A stretch of DNA of 35,452 nt. It comes from Pseudomonas nitroreducens TX1 (GTDB lineage Bacteria > Pseudomonadota > Gammaproteobacteria > Pseudomonadales > Pseudomonadaceae). The stretch's first letter is position 1. Each line of letters starts with the position of its first letter. A program made the translations under genes and the position numbers. Shown in pieces: positions 16,664-24,817 of the stretch. The notes beneath the pieces are model-generated. The model did not search any database and had not been told where the DNA came from. It was given only the letters and a program-made list of their open reading frames with translations. The stretch covers positions 1-35,452 of the forward strand of contig NZ_AMZB01000075.1 of NCBI RefSeq assembly GCF_000313755.1, in the 5' to 3' direction.

Positions 16664-16692
16664 AAATTAGGTGCTATGATGAAACCTGTCAA
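16664..16692 (-). promoter_or_regulatory. Near-consensus sigma-70 promoter
   Basis: On the minus strand TTGACA (16692-16687) and TAATTT (16669-16664) are separated by exactly 17 bases. It would drive the truncated secreted-protein gene. GAAACC (16681-16686) and GGTTTC (16695-16700) form an inverted repeat over the -35 box, a candidate operator, perhaps for the adjacent HxlR regulator. Confidence 0.6.
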
Positions 16693-16744
16693 TTGGTTTC
16701 TTATCAGCAGCACCAGTCCGCCCCATCCATTTGGAGATCTGCAC

Positions 16745-17254
16745 GTGGAGCGAGTTACCTTCGAGGATCGCAATTGTTCGGTCGCCCGCTCGGTGGATGT
16801 ACTGGGCGACTGGTGGAACCTGCTGATCATCCGCGAGCTGCTTTGGGGCACGACGAAGTTCGATGAATTCCAGCGCAACCTGGAGATATCCAAAGGAATC
16901 TTGTCCAAGCGCCTGAAGCTGCTTCAGGACTACGGCATCCTCGTAAAGAACACCGTCGGCAGCGGTACCGAGTACGCCCTGACTGAGAAAGGACGAGCTC
17001 TTCACGTGATCATCATTGCCATGCTGCAGTGGGGTGATAAGTGGAACCCACTGGCAGAAGGTGCACCGCTGATTCCCATCAATCGCAAGACCGGCGCAAC
17101 GTTGGCTCCGGTCCAACTCGCGGATATCAGCGGTATGCCACTCGCATTGGAAGATCTCAGCCTGCGCCCAGGCCCTGGCGCGGATGAGTCGACGCATGAG
17201 CGACTGGAGAGGCTGCGTCAGGCCGCTCAGCAGAAGGCCGAGATGAGTCGCTGA
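16745..17254 (+). CDS. HxlR family winged-helix regulator
   Basis: This is a transcription regulator of 169 residues from GTG at 16745. The HxlR domain spans about 6-95: CSVARSVDVLGDWWNLLIIR is the hallmark (C near residue 9, then GDWW), followed by TTKFDEFQRNLEISKGILSKRL and the wing. The C-terminal 60 residues (from about 110) form an extension found in many longer HxlR members. The GTG start has GGAG nine bases upstream; an ATG at 16676 would add 23 unlikely residues that overlap the promoter palindrome. Many members sense reactive quinones, aldehydes or oxidants through the conserved cysteine. Its stop directly abuts the stop of the convergent MFS gene, with no spacer. Confidence 0.87.
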   Translation: MERVTFEDRNCSVARSVDVLGDWWNLLIIRELLWGTTKFDEFQRNLEISKGILSKRLKLLQDYGILVKNTVGSGTEYALTEKGRALHVIIIAMLQWGDKWNPLAEGAPLIPINRKTGATLAPVQLADISGMPLALEDLSLRPGPGADESTHERLERLRQAAQQKAEMSR

Positions 17255-18445
17255 TCAGATCAGCCCAGAAACGGGTGCCTGCACACGAGCACTGCGCTCG
17301 GAGAAACGTAGGCTGGCGAAGGCCAGCAGTAGAAACATCAGCGAGGCAACCAGTAAGCCGGTGTAGCCGAACACGGGATAGATCCACCCCGCGGCAGCTG
17401 AGCCAAGGCCAATGCCACCGAACATGAACGAGGATGTCAGGGCCAGGGCAATGCCGCGTTGTTCGGGCATCAGCTCGACGATACGGCGCTGTTGCGAGGG
17501 CCACACAATATCGGTCGCCAGCGCCCAGACCACCAGGGCCAGCAGCAAGCCACCAAGCTGCCTTGGCATCACCGCCAGGCCTAACAGGTCCAGTGCCAGA
17601 AGTGCGATGCCGAGCAACAGCAAACGTTCGGCACTGGCTCGCAATGCCATACGCGTGACCAGCAGATTGCCCAGCACACCCGCCACTCCCAGCACGCCGA
17701 GCGCCAGGGTGATGTCATTTGCGCTGCCATGGAAATCGTTGCCAATAATCGGAGCAAGGAAGGCGTAGGTGGTGAATACACCCGAGGTCACGAAGAACAC
17801 CACCAGAAACGCACTGAGCGTGGTGGCGTGTGTGAGCAATGCCAGCACATCGGTTAGCGCGGCGCGTTGTCCCTCCACGCGATTTGGCACCCACAGCCCA
17901 ATCATCGCTGCTGTTAGCAGGCCACTGGCGCCAATGCCGAAGAACAGGCTGCGCGCGCCGAACTCATGGGCGATCCAGGCGCTGATCGGCATTCCGGCGA
18001 GGCCGGCGATGCTCAACCCAAGCAGCACGATGGCGATGGCGCTACCTTGTTGCTCACGCGCGACCAGATTCGACCCTAGGGCACCCAGAACGGGACCGAT
18101 AAAGCCTGCTCCCAGCCCCATCAGTACCCGAGCCAACAGCAACGTTTCATAGTTCGACGCGACAGCAAACAACAGTGCCGACGCGCTGAAGATCGACAGT
18201 CCAAGCAACACCTGCAAGCGACGGCGTAGATGGCCCAAGGTCATCTGCAGCAAAGGCGCGGCAACCGCGAAGGTTACGCCGAACACAGTGATCAGCAGCG
18301 CACTCTGCGCGTTGCTCAAGGTCCAGGCGGAGGCAATCGCCTCCAGGCTACCGACCACCGACAGTGCGCCGACCGCCTGGACGAAGTAGGCCAGGCTGAG
18401 CAGGCGTAACGACAGGCGATCAGCCGCTGAGATGGAGCTGTGCAT
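17255..18445 (-). CDS. MFS (DHA1-type) transporter
   Basis: This inner-membrane transporter has 396 residues and about 12 membrane segments. Family signs are the loop after segment 2 (MTLGHLRRRLQVLLG) and the segment-4 region (LLLARVLMGLGAGFIGPV). It resembles AraJ/YdhP-type drug and metabolite exporters. I start at the ATG 18445, which has GGAGAG just upstream. It is the last gene of a three-gene minus-strand operon with two SDR enzymes (56-base gap). Export of the product of the SDRs, or of the compound sensed by the GlxA-type regulator, is inferred. Confidence 0.9.
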   Translation of the reverse strand: MHSSISAADRLSLRLLSLAYFVQAVGALSVVGSLEAIASAWTLSNAQSALLITVFGVTFAVAAPLLQMTLGHLRRRLQVLLGLSIFSASALLFAVASNYETLLLARVLMGLGAGFIGPVLGALGSNLVAREQQGSAIAIVLLGLSIAGLAGMPISAWIAHEFGARSLFFGIGASGLLTAAMIGLWVPNRVEGQRAALTDVLALLTHATTLSAFLVVFFVTSGVFTTYAFLAPIIGNDFHGSANDITLALGVLGVAGVLGNLLVTRMALRASAERLLLLGIALLALDLLGLAVMPRQLGGLLLALVVWALATDIVWPSQQRRIVELMPEQRGIALALTSSFMFGGIGLGSAAAGWIYPVFGYTGLLVASLMFLLLAFASLRFSERSARVQAPVSGLI

Positions 18446-18501
18446 GGTGCTCTCCAGAAATACAGAAACGCCCGACCTCATGAAGAGATCGGGCGCCGGG
18501 T

Positions 18502-19266
18502 TCAGGCAACCGGGATGGGGTTGTCAATGAGCGACTGGTTGAATTGCTCCACCAGGGCGTGCTCGTTGGGGCCGACATTGGCACGCAGCGCGGTGATGCC
18601 ATCGACGATCACCTCGGTGGTTGCCGTTTCCAGCTTCGCCAGGGTCTCGGCAATAAAGGCATCCAGCGGCATGGCACGTGGGTCGCCGCTTTTGTGGATC
18701 AGGTCGGTGTCGACCCATGGCGGCGCGATTTCCAGCACCTTGACGCTGGTATCACGCAGCATGAAACGCTGCGACATGCTGTAGGAATGGATTGCGGCCT
18801 TGGTCGCCGAGTACAGCGCCGTGACGGCAATCGGGATAAACGCTAGCACCGAGCTGTTGTTGATGATGGTAGCGTCCGGCTGACGCTTGAGATGCTCGAC
18901 AAAGGCGGCGCTGACACGCACTGGCCCCAGCAGGTTGGTCGTCAGCAGGCCGACCGCCTGCTCGTCGTCGAGATCACCCGAAGCGGCATTGTCGAACGGC
19001 ATGATGCCGGCGTTGTTGATCACCACGTTGAGGTTGGGATGGCGCTCAATCACCTGCTGCGCCACCTGCTTGATCTGCTGTGCATCGTTGATGTCCAGCA
19101 CCACGGTGTCGATGCCGGGGTTGGCGCGAGCAATCTCGTCCAGCAGGCTTTGACGGCGCCCGGCAATGATCACGGTGTTGCCACGTTTATGGAAAGCTTC
19201 GGCCAAGCCGCGACCGATGCCAGAGGTACCGCCGGTGATAAAAATAGTATTGCCGCTGAGTTTCAT
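18502..19266 (-). CDS. SDR family oxidoreductase (DltE-like)
   Basis: This is a cytoplasmic NAD(P)-dependent short-chain dehydrogenase, 254 residues. The cofactor motif TGGTSGIG is at 11-18, NNAG at 84-87, and the catalytic S138/S139, Y152 and K156 (YSATK) are in place. Sequence around LNVVINNAGIMPFD and the C-terminal LRANVGPNE is like DltE/YbbO-type reductases of unknown substrate. CAGGAG precedes the ATG at 19266. It is the middle gene of the operon, 25 bases after the other SDR. Confidence 0.9.
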   Translation of the reverse strand: MKLSGNTIFITGGTSGIGRGLAEAFHKRGNTVIIAGRRQSLLDEIARANPGIDTVVLDINDAQQIKQVAQQVIERHPNLNVVINNAGIMPFDNAASGDLDDEQAVGLLTTNLLGPVRVSAAFVEHLKRQPDATIINNSSVLAFIPIAVTALYSATKAAIHSYSMSQRFMLRDTSVKVLEIAPPWVDTDLIHKSGDPRAMPLDAFIAETLAKLETATTEVIVDGITALRANVGPNEHALVEQFNQSLIDNPIPVA

Positions 19267-19291
19267 GCTGGTTCTCCTGAGGTGGGTTCGA

Positions 19292-20092
19292 TCAATGCTG
19301 GGCGCTGTAGCGCGGCGCAGGCTGGTTAGTGGAAAGGGTGCTGAACATGGCCTGGCGAGCGGACTCGTAGGCCTGCCATTGGCTGGCGTCATGCAGGGAT
19401 GGAATGGAAATCAGCTCACCGCGCTCGAAGTCGATCAGTGCGGCGTCGACCAGGGCGCTGGCCGGCATCACGATGGCGGGGTCCAGATGTTCCAGCGGCA
19501 GACCGCCGTTGTCCCAGAACTCGGTGGCGGTCGCCCCTGGCAGCACAGCCTGGATACGCACACCTTTGTCGGCCAGTTCGTGATGCAGCGACTGGCTGAA
19601 GGCAGTGACAAACGCTTTGCTGCCTCCGTACACGCCGTTGAGCACTTCCGGAGCGATGCTGACGATGGACGAAATGTTGATGATCGCGCCGTTGCCGCGT
19701 GCAACAAATCCGGGGATCGCGGCGTAGCTCAAACGCATCAACGCGGTCACGTTGAGGTCGATCATCCGTGTCATCAGGCCGACGTCACTGTCGAGCAGCG
19801 GCGTATGGGTACCGATGCCGGCGTTGTTGACCAGCAGGGTAATGCTCGCATCGTCCTTGAGCTTGGCCTCGACAGCGGCCAGGCTCTGGGTGTCGCCGAG
19901 ATCGGCTTGCAGCACCTCGACCACACGCTGGGTATCGTCGGTGATGCGGCGTGCCAGGTCGTTCAGACGGTCGCGATTACGGGCGACCAAGATCAGGTCA
20001 TAACCACGCTGAGCCAGGCGCTCAGCGTAGAGGGCACCGATACCCGACGATGCGCCAGTGACCAGTGCGGTGCCTTTCGATGGGTTGCTCAT
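19292..20092 (-). CDS. SDR family NAD(P)-dependent oxidoreductase
   Basis: This is a second short-chain dehydrogenase of 266 residues. TGASSGIG is at 12-19, NNAG at 89-92, and S141, Y155 and K159 (YGGSK) form the catalytic set. The R38/N39 after the second strand (LVARNRDRL) suggests NADP preference. It belongs to the group with the motif GATATEFWD (YqjQ/DltE-like). GGAG lies seven bases before the ATG at 20092. It is the first gene of the operon, divergent from the GlxA-type regulator. The two SDRs share only family-level identity, so they are probably sequential or parallel enzymes rather than a recent duplication. Confidence 0.9.
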   Translation of the reverse strand: MSNPSKGTALVTGASSGIGALYAERLAQRGYDLILVARNRDRLNDLARRITDDTQRVVEVLQADLGDTQSLAAVEAKLKDDASITLLVNNAGIGTHTPLLDSDVGLMTRMIDLNVTALMRLSYAAIPGFVARGNGAIINISSIVSIAPEVLNGVYGGSKAFVTAFSQSLHHELADKGVRIQAVLPGATATEFWDNGGLPLEHLDPAIVMPASALVDAALIDFERGELISIPSLHDASQWQAYESARQAMFSTLSTNQPAPRYSAQH

Positions 20093-20148
20093 GACGTGTC
20101 TCCAAGTGGGGTGGGCTTGGGACACAGCATGGCGAGAATTGGAAAAGA

Positions 20149-20178
20149 CCTAAATGACGTATACAGTCATGTTTTAGG
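20149..20178. promoter_or_regulatory. Imperfect palindrome in SDR operon / GlxA-type promoter region
   Basis: CCTAAATGAC (20149-20158) is repeated in inverted order as GTCATGTTTTAGG (20166-20178), with three extra bases in the right arm. It lies in the 110-base divergent region, close to the regulator start, and is the best candidate for its operator. Confidence 0.45.
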
Positions 20179-20202
20179 ACATCGCTAGAACGAGACCTGA
20201 CC

Positions 20203-21153
20203 ATGCACAGAATCGGCTACCTACTCTCCGACAACTTCCAGGTGCTGTCGCTCGCCACCCAGACCGTTTTCGAATACGCCAACATCGTGGCCGAAGCGCC
20301 GTTCTACTCCATCGCATTTTTCTCCCTCACCGGCGGCATCGTGCGCTCGTCGCTGGGCCTGGGGATCGAAACCCAGGCTCTGGACAGTCCGGGTCTGGCC
20401 GACACCTGGATGATCGCCGGGGTTAATACGCCACTGGATACGCCGCCAAGTGAGGCGGCCTTGGCGTTTGTGCGACAGGCTGGGCAACAAGCGCGACGCG
20501 TCGCAGGCATCTGCACCGGCGGCTTTGTGCTGGCCCAGGCCGGCCTGCTCGATGGCCGTCGCGCCACCACCCACTGGGCATATGGTGCCGCTCTGCAGCG
20601 CCTCTACCCGCAGATCAGCGTTGAGGACGATCGCATTTTCATCATCGATGGCAGTGTGTGGACCTCCGCGGGCATGACCGCCGGTCTAGACCTGGCGCTC
20701 GGTATGGTGGAAAAGGATCTTGGACCGGAAGTGGCGCGTTCGGTGGCGCACAAGCTGGTCATGCATCAGCGCCGCTCGGGCGGGCAATCGCAGCATTCGG
20801 AAATGCTCAGCCTTGCGCCGAAATCCGACCGCATCCAGAACGCGTTGAACTATGCCCGGCAGAACCTGCACAAACCGCTCAGCGTCGAGGAGCTGGCCGA
20901 GGCCGTGCACCTCAGCCCGCGCCAGTTCACTCGCGTGTTCACTACCGAAACCGGGCAATCCCCGGCCAAGGCCATCGAGCGTCTGCGCCTTGAGGCGGCA
21001 CGGGTGATGATCGAACAGAGCCGTCATTCACTGGACGTGATCGCCAAGGAGACCGGCTTCCGTGATCGTCGCCATATGCGCGAAGTGTTCATCCGCGGCT
21101 TTGGTGTTCCGCCGCAAGCGATACGACGGGATGTCCGAGGCGTAAGCCTCTAA
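20203..21153 (+). CDS. GlxA family AraC-type regulator (DJ-1/PfpI + HTH)
   Basis: This is a transcription regulator of 316 residues. The N-terminal DJ-1/PfpI-like domain (about 1-190) contains the nucleophile-elbow cysteine C104 in AGICTGGFVLAQAG and the family motif GRRATTHW. The AraC double helix-turn-helix lies at about 210-310 (SVEELAEAVHLSPRQFTRVF and VIAKETGFRDRRHMREVF as the two recognition units). GlxA/FtrA-type regulators usually activate adjacent catabolic or detoxification genes. It is divergent from the SDR-SDR-MFS operon and thus the probable activator. It looks intact. Confidence 0.92.
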   Translation: MHRIGYLLSDNFQVLSLATQTVFEYANIVAEAPFYSIAFFSLTGGIVRSSLGLGIETQALDSPGLADTWMIAGVNTPLDTPPSEAALAFVRQAGQQARRVAGICTGGFVLAQAGLLDGRRATTHWAYGAALQRLYPQISVEDDRIFIIDGSVWTSAGMTAGLDLALGMVEKDLGPEVARSVAHKLVMHQRRSGGQSQHSEMLSLAPKSDRIQNALNYARQNLHKPLSVEELAEAVHLSPRQFTRVFTTETGQSPAKAIERLRLEAARVMIEQSRHSLDVIAKETGFRDRRHMREVFIRGFGVPPQAIRRDVRGVSL

Positions 21154-21171
21154 TCACTCGTTTGAACACGC

Positions 21172-21996
21172 TCAGGCGTCCTTTTGCTGCAGCCATTCAC
21201 TCGGACTGCTGCCCACCTTACGGCGGAACGTTCGCGCCAGTGCCGAGGGGCTCTCGTATCCGACCTCGCCTGCAATCACGGCAATGGGCCGCCCCTCACG
21301 CAAGCGCTTCTGTGTCAGGCCGATGCGCCAATCGGTCAGATACTCTGCAGGAGTCACGCCTACCACCTGGCGAAAATGCGCCGCGAAACTTGCCCGCGAC
21401 ATACTCGCCAGCGTGGCCAGATCCGCTACTGACCAGGTGCGCTGCGGATCATTGTGCATCGCCGTGAGCGAGCGAGACAGCCGTGGGTTAGCTAGCCCAG
21501 CCATCATTCCCGAAGTGATGCTGCGATTAGCGATGAGATGGCGAAGCAGCTGGATCAGCATCAGTTCGAAGAGGCGATTGAGCACTACATCGCGCCCACA
21601 CTCTTCGCCGAAGGCCTCGGCAAACAACCAGTCGAGACTGCCAGTGAGCCCTGGCAGTTCTCTGAGCGGCTGCACGATGTAATCCGGCAATGCCAGGGTC
21701 AGCGGGTTGTTGGCCCCACCATCGAAGTGCAAGGTGGCGCAGACCAATTCGGCAGCATCCACCTCAGTGGCAATCAACTGATGCTGCAACGGCCGCGCCA
21801 CGAGTATCAGGCTCGGCTCTACCAGCTCGATGAGCTGATTGTGCTTGTCCCTGAAGCTCAAGCGTCCGGAGCGCAGCAGATGGGCATGGCCATAACTGCC
21901 TTGTCCGTAGATATCAGTAACGCCACAGAACGCCCCTTGATGGAAGGTGGCGGCGTGTGGATTGAAGTGCTTAAGCAGAACGGATAAGCGATCCAT
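21172..21996 (-). CDS. AraC family regulator with cupin sensor domain
   Basis: This regulator has 274 residues. The N-terminal cupin_6 domain (about 1-175) includes YGHAHLLRSGRLSF and LILVARPLQHQL; the C-terminal AraC helix-turn-helix pair lies at about 180-272 (SVADLATLASMSRASFAAHF and IAGEVGYESPSALARTF). The start MDRLSVLL at 21996 is preferred. A start 30 bases upstream would put coding sequence over the direct-repeat operator. It faces the AhpD-like/glutaredoxin pair and converges with the GlxA-type gene, with only 18 bases between the stops. Members with this cupin often respond to redox-active or hydrophobic compounds. Confidence 0.9.
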   Translation of the reverse strand: MDRLSVLLKHFNPHAATFHQGAFCGVTDIYGQGSYGHAHLLRSGRLSFRDKHNQLIELVEPSLILVARPLQHQLIATEVDAAELVCATLHFDGGANNPLTLALPDYIVQPLRELPGLTGSLDWLFAEAFGEECGRDVVLNRLFELMLIQLLRHLIANRSITSGMMAGLANPRLSRSLTAMHNDPQRTWSVADLATLASMSRASFAAHFRQVVGVTPAEYLTDWRIGLTQKRLREGRPIAVIAGEVGYESPSALARTFRRKVGSSPSEWLQQKDA

Positions 21997-22011
21997 GGCG
22001 GACTCAATTTG

Positions 22012-22041
22012 GACGATCTGTTGCATAACATCGACGATCTG
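22012..22041. promoter_or_regulatory. Direct repeats spaced 21 bases, candidate AraC-type operator
   Basis: GACGATCTG occurs at 22012-22020 and again at 22033-22041, an exact 21-base period, i.e. two helical turns. This is the classic layout for an AraC dimer. It lies in the divergent region between the AraC gene and the AhpD-like gene. GAAGT (22053-22057) and ACTTC (22062-22066) form a nearby small palindrome. Confidence 0.6.
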
Positions 22042-22124
22042 AATCCGAAAGTGAAGTTTCGACTTCTAGTATGGGCTCCAAGCTTGATCGACAAGCTCAC
22101 TGCTCAACCTACTGGAGAACACCC

Positions 22125-22643
22125 ATGACTCGTATCGCCGCTCTCACCCTGGAACAAGCCCCCGCTGCTTCGCGCACCGCCCTCGAAGGCGTGCAAAAAG
22201 GTCTCGGTTTCATCCCCAACGCCTTCAAGACACTGGCCCACGCACCGGCCGCACTGAATGGCTACCTGGCCCTGTCCCAAGCGCTGGGCAAAAGCTCGCT
22301 GAGCGTTGCCGAGCGCGAGGTTGCCGCACTGGCCACCTCCGAAGTCAACGGCTGCGACTACTGCATCGCCGCTCACACATTCTTTGGAGGCAAGGCTGGC
22401 CTGAGTGCAGACGAAATTCAGAAGGCGCGCTCGGGCTCACTCAGCGCTGTTGCCACGCTGGCACGGCAGATAACCGAAAGCCGTGGCCAACTGAGCGATG
22501 GGCAAATCGCCGCCGCACATGAAGCGGGCCTGACCGACAGCAAGATTATCGAGGTGGTGGCCCAAGTCACCTTGCTAACCCTGACCAACTACCTGAACAA
22601 CATTGCTGGCACGGCTATCGATTTCCCGCCGTCGGCCCACTAG
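22125..22643 (+). CDS. AhpD-like carboxymuconolactone decarboxylase family protein
   Basis: This soluble protein has 172 residues and the CMD/AhpD core. The redox motif is E73, C77, C80 and H84 (SEVNGCDYCIAAH), as in peroxidase-related AhpD proteins; the two cysteines and the histidine form a proton relay and reduce peroxides in AhpD itself. The N-terminal stretch KGLGFIPNAFKTLAHAP is typical of the peroxidase-related subfamily. TGGAGAA precedes the ATG. A glutaredoxin gene follows after 13 bases, so the pair probably works together in thiol-based detoxification under the divergent AraC regulator. Confidence 0.9.
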   Translation: MTRIAALTLEQAPAASRTALEGVQKGLGFIPNAFKTLAHAPAALNGYLALSQALGKSSLSVAEREVAALATSEVNGCDYCIAAHTFFGGKAGLSADEIQKARSGSLSAVATLARQITESRGQLSDGQIAAAHEAGLTDSKIIEVVAQVTLLTLTNYLNNIAGTAIDFPPSAH

Positions 22644-22656
22644 AAGGTCAATCACC

Positions 22657-22911
22657 ATGAACACGGTAACCGTCTATACAACTCAGCAATGTCCTTATTG
22701 CCTGAGTGCCAAGAGGCTGCTGGCAAACAAGGGCGTTGTCACCGTCGAAATTGACGTGGAGGCGTCACCGCAACGTTTAGCCGAGATGATGCAAAAATCT
22801 CAGCGCAGAACGGTGCCGCAGATATTCATTGGTGACGTACATGTCGGTGGTTTTGACGACCTGGCTGGGCTTGAGCGTAGGGGCGAATTAGATTTGTTGC
22901 TGCAGCCCTGA
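22657..22911 (+). CDS. grxC: Glutaredoxin 3 (GrxC-type)
   Basis: This is an 84-residue dithiol glutaredoxin, the usual GrxC length. The active site CPYC is at 11-14, the cis-proline motif TVPQIFIG around 52-59 and the glutathione-binding GGFDDL around 64-69 are all present. It reduces disulfides with glutathione in the cytoplasm. It follows the AhpD-like gene after 13 bases and ends just before a perfect hairpin, so the two form an operon. It is probably an accessory paralogue: a core grxC in Pseudomonas normally sits elsewhere (next to secB), which I infer from general knowledge. Confidence 0.93.
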   Translation: MNTVTVYTTQQCPYCLSAKRLLANKGVVTVEIDVEASPQRLAEMMQKSQRRTVPQIFIGDVHVGGFDDLAGLERRGELDLLLQP

Positions 22912-22925
22912 TGCTGATAGTTCAA

Positions 22926-22956
22926 ATGCCCCAGATAGCCTTCCTATCTGGGGCAT
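22926..22956 (+). terminator. Perfect 13-base-pair hairpin terminator
   Basis: ATGCCCCAGATAG (22926-22938) pairs exactly with CTATCTGGGGCAT (22944-22956) around CCTTC. The U-run after it is short (TT), so it may be partial, but the stem is very stable and lies 15 bases after grxC. Confidence 0.75.
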
Positions 22957-23096
22957 TTCGATCCCTCTGGATTCCTACGGATCTATCTCGCCAGGCTCGT
23001 ACCTGCCCTAATCCAGTAGTCGTCGAGCGACAGCTTTTGGCCGGTTAGCGCCCATGTCCTAGCCATCCTTGTCCTCCCCCATGTGGAGGATTTGTC

Positions 23097-23717
23097 ATGA
23101 ACATCATCGCTACCTGCAGCCGTGAGCCCTGGAATAAAGGGAAATTGGTCGGGCAGAAGGCCCCGCTCCGACTGAGAGATATCTGGGCCATACGAGTAAG
23201 GCTTCAAATTGCAGAAAGAACCCGGGATTTAGCACTCTTCGATCTAGCCATCGACAGCAAGCTTCGAGCCTGCGACTTAACCAAGCTCCGTGTGCGCGAT
23301 GTCGCCCATGGCGAGCATGTATCATCACGAGCCATGGTGATGCAGCAAAAAACGCACCGGCCAGTGCAGTTCGAGATCACAGAGCAAACACGGTCTGCTC
23401 TCGCCGCCTGGATACATCACGCTCAGCTCCGTGACGAGGACTGCCTTTTTCCGAGCCGGCTGCATACCTCAGACCATCTATCAACTCGTCAATACGCTCG
23501 AATCGTCAAAGGCTGGGTGCAAGCTATCGGCCTGGATCCGGCCATGTATGGCACTCACACAATGAGACGTACGAAGGCATCACTTATCTATCGGAGGACG
23601 AAGAACCTGCGGGCGGTTCAACTACTGCTAGGCCATACGAAGCTGGAGAGCACCGTTCGATACCTCGGGATTGAGGTCGATGATGCTTTGGAGATGGCGG
23701 AACAGACCGAAGTTTGA
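23097..23717 (+). CDS. Orphan tyrosine recombinase, catalytic domain only (FimB-sized)
   Basis: This is a site-specific recombinase of 206 residues. The full catalytic set is visible: R57 (DSKLRACDL), K85 (MQQKTHRP), H154-xx-R157 (GTHTMRRTK), H180 (LLLGHTKLES) and nucleophile Y189 (TVRYLGIE). There is no N-terminal SAM-like core-binding domain, so its length equals FimB/FimE-type invertases rather than phage integrases. Very similar short recombinases occur as single genes in many Pseudomonas genomes. GGAGG lies six bases before the ATG. No obvious phage or transposon partners or att repeats are next to it. It may invert or mobilise a nearby segment, or be a domesticated XerCD-like protein. 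Confidence 0.88.
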   Translation: MNIIATCSREPWNKGKLVGQKAPLRLRDIWAIRVRLQIAERTRDLALFDLAIDSKLRACDLTKLRVRDVAHGEHVSSRAMVMQQKTHRPVQFEITEQTRSALAAWIHHAQLRDEDCLFPSRLHTSDHLSTRQYARIVKGWVQAIGLDPAMYGTHTMRRTKASLIYRRTKNLRAVQLLLGHTKLESTVRYLGIEVDDALEMAEQTEV

Positions 23718-23811
23718 GCATGCACTCATCGCGACGGTCGAGGACAGGCCGTCGCTAACCGGCCAAAGACAGTCATCAAGTGTCTAGGAAAGTCGACGCG
23801 GTTCAAGGATC

Positions 23812-24720
23812 TCAAGGCTTTATTTCACGCACTGGCGGTGCCGCTGTTTTCCCTTTTTGCAGAACGTAGACCCCGACGATGATGCAAGCCAGTGCCAGCA
23901 GATCCGAGGCGTGGATAGGCTCATTCACAAGAATGGTGCCAATTGCCAACGCCACTACCGGTGGGACGTAAGTCACCCCTGCAGCCTTGAGCGCCCCGAG
24001 CTGCTGGACTAAAAAATAGTACAGAACGTAAGCAACCCCAGTGCCCATGACGCCTAGACCCAAGACTAGGCCAGTCAAGGCGACAGGTTCGCTTGTGATC
24101 CGCTCCATACCATCGAAGCTGGTAGTCACCAGGAGTAACAGCAGCGCAAAACCTATTTGATAAGTCGAGAGCGCGAGAGGGGACAGATTCTTATCTACCA
24201 GAAACTTTCTCGCATACACAAACGAGCAGCCAAGGCTTAGAGACCCACCGATCATGAATAGCACGCCACTGAGCGAGATACCGTCAGCAGAGGCGTTCCA
24301 GGGCCGGGCTATCAGCATCACACCGAAGAAGCCAATGACCAGCCCTGTGATGGTCATCCGAGTGATGGGCTCTTGGCGCAAAAAGAGAAATGCTGTCAGA
24401 AATGTGAATAGAGGTATGGCACCACTGAGCATTCCTGCGATGCCTGATGGTAACAGCGCAGTGCCTTTGGCGAAGGCGAGGTAGTAAAGCGCCGTAGCTA
24501 GAAGTGCCATGACGATGAAGTGATGCGATTGCCGTAGATCTGACCAGCTCAAGGCCCTACGTGATATAGCCAGGAGAAGGATGGGGAGGAAGCCGAACAG
24601 AACGCGGAGTAGAACGATTTGGATGGGTGAAATCAGCACGGCAGCCCATTTCATGAAGATAAAATTAGTTCCCCAAATCAGTCCTAAAAGGCCAAAGGCG
24701 GGGTAGACCAGCTTGTTCAT
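23812..24720 (-). CDS. EamA (DMT superfamily) transporter
   Basis: This inner-membrane protein has 302 residues and two EamA repeats of about five segments each. The first starts with LGLLGLIWGTNFIFMKWA and the second with FMIGGSLSLGCSFVYARKFL. Such proteins export amino acids or metabolites. I chose ATG 24720 (MNKLVYPAFG); upstream in-frame ATGs would overlap the divergent LysR gene. The ribosome site is poor. GC content is visibly lower than in the left part of the window. The divergent LysR gene is its likely regulator. Confidence 0.9.
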   Translation of the reverse strand: MNKLVYPAFGLLGLIWGTNFIFMKWAAVLISPIQIVLLRVLFGFLPILLLAISRRALSWSDLRQSHHFIVMALLATALYYLAFAKGTALLPSGIAGMLSGAIPLFTFLTAFLFLRQEPITRMTITGLVIGFFGVMLIARPWNASADGISLSGVLFMIGGSLSLGCSFVYARKFLVDKNLSPLALSTYQIGFALLLLLVTTSFDGMERITSEPVALTGLVLGLGVMGTGVAYVLYYFLVQQLGALKAAGVTYVPPVVALAIGTILVNEPIHASDLLALACIIVGVYVLQKGKTAAPPVREIKP

Positions 24721-24817
24721 TGAGCAATCCCAAAGCAGCGTGAGCTCGCTATTTAAAACAGCTTCCTGGGGTGAGACAATCGACTTTCTGAAGGCCATGA
24801 TATAGAAAAACTTCACT

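Noticed and set aside
19166-20188. Plus-strand frame of 340 codons across the two SDR genes
   Set aside because: It spans both SDR genes and their gap; the SDR motifs on the minus strand and their ribosome sites are decisive.
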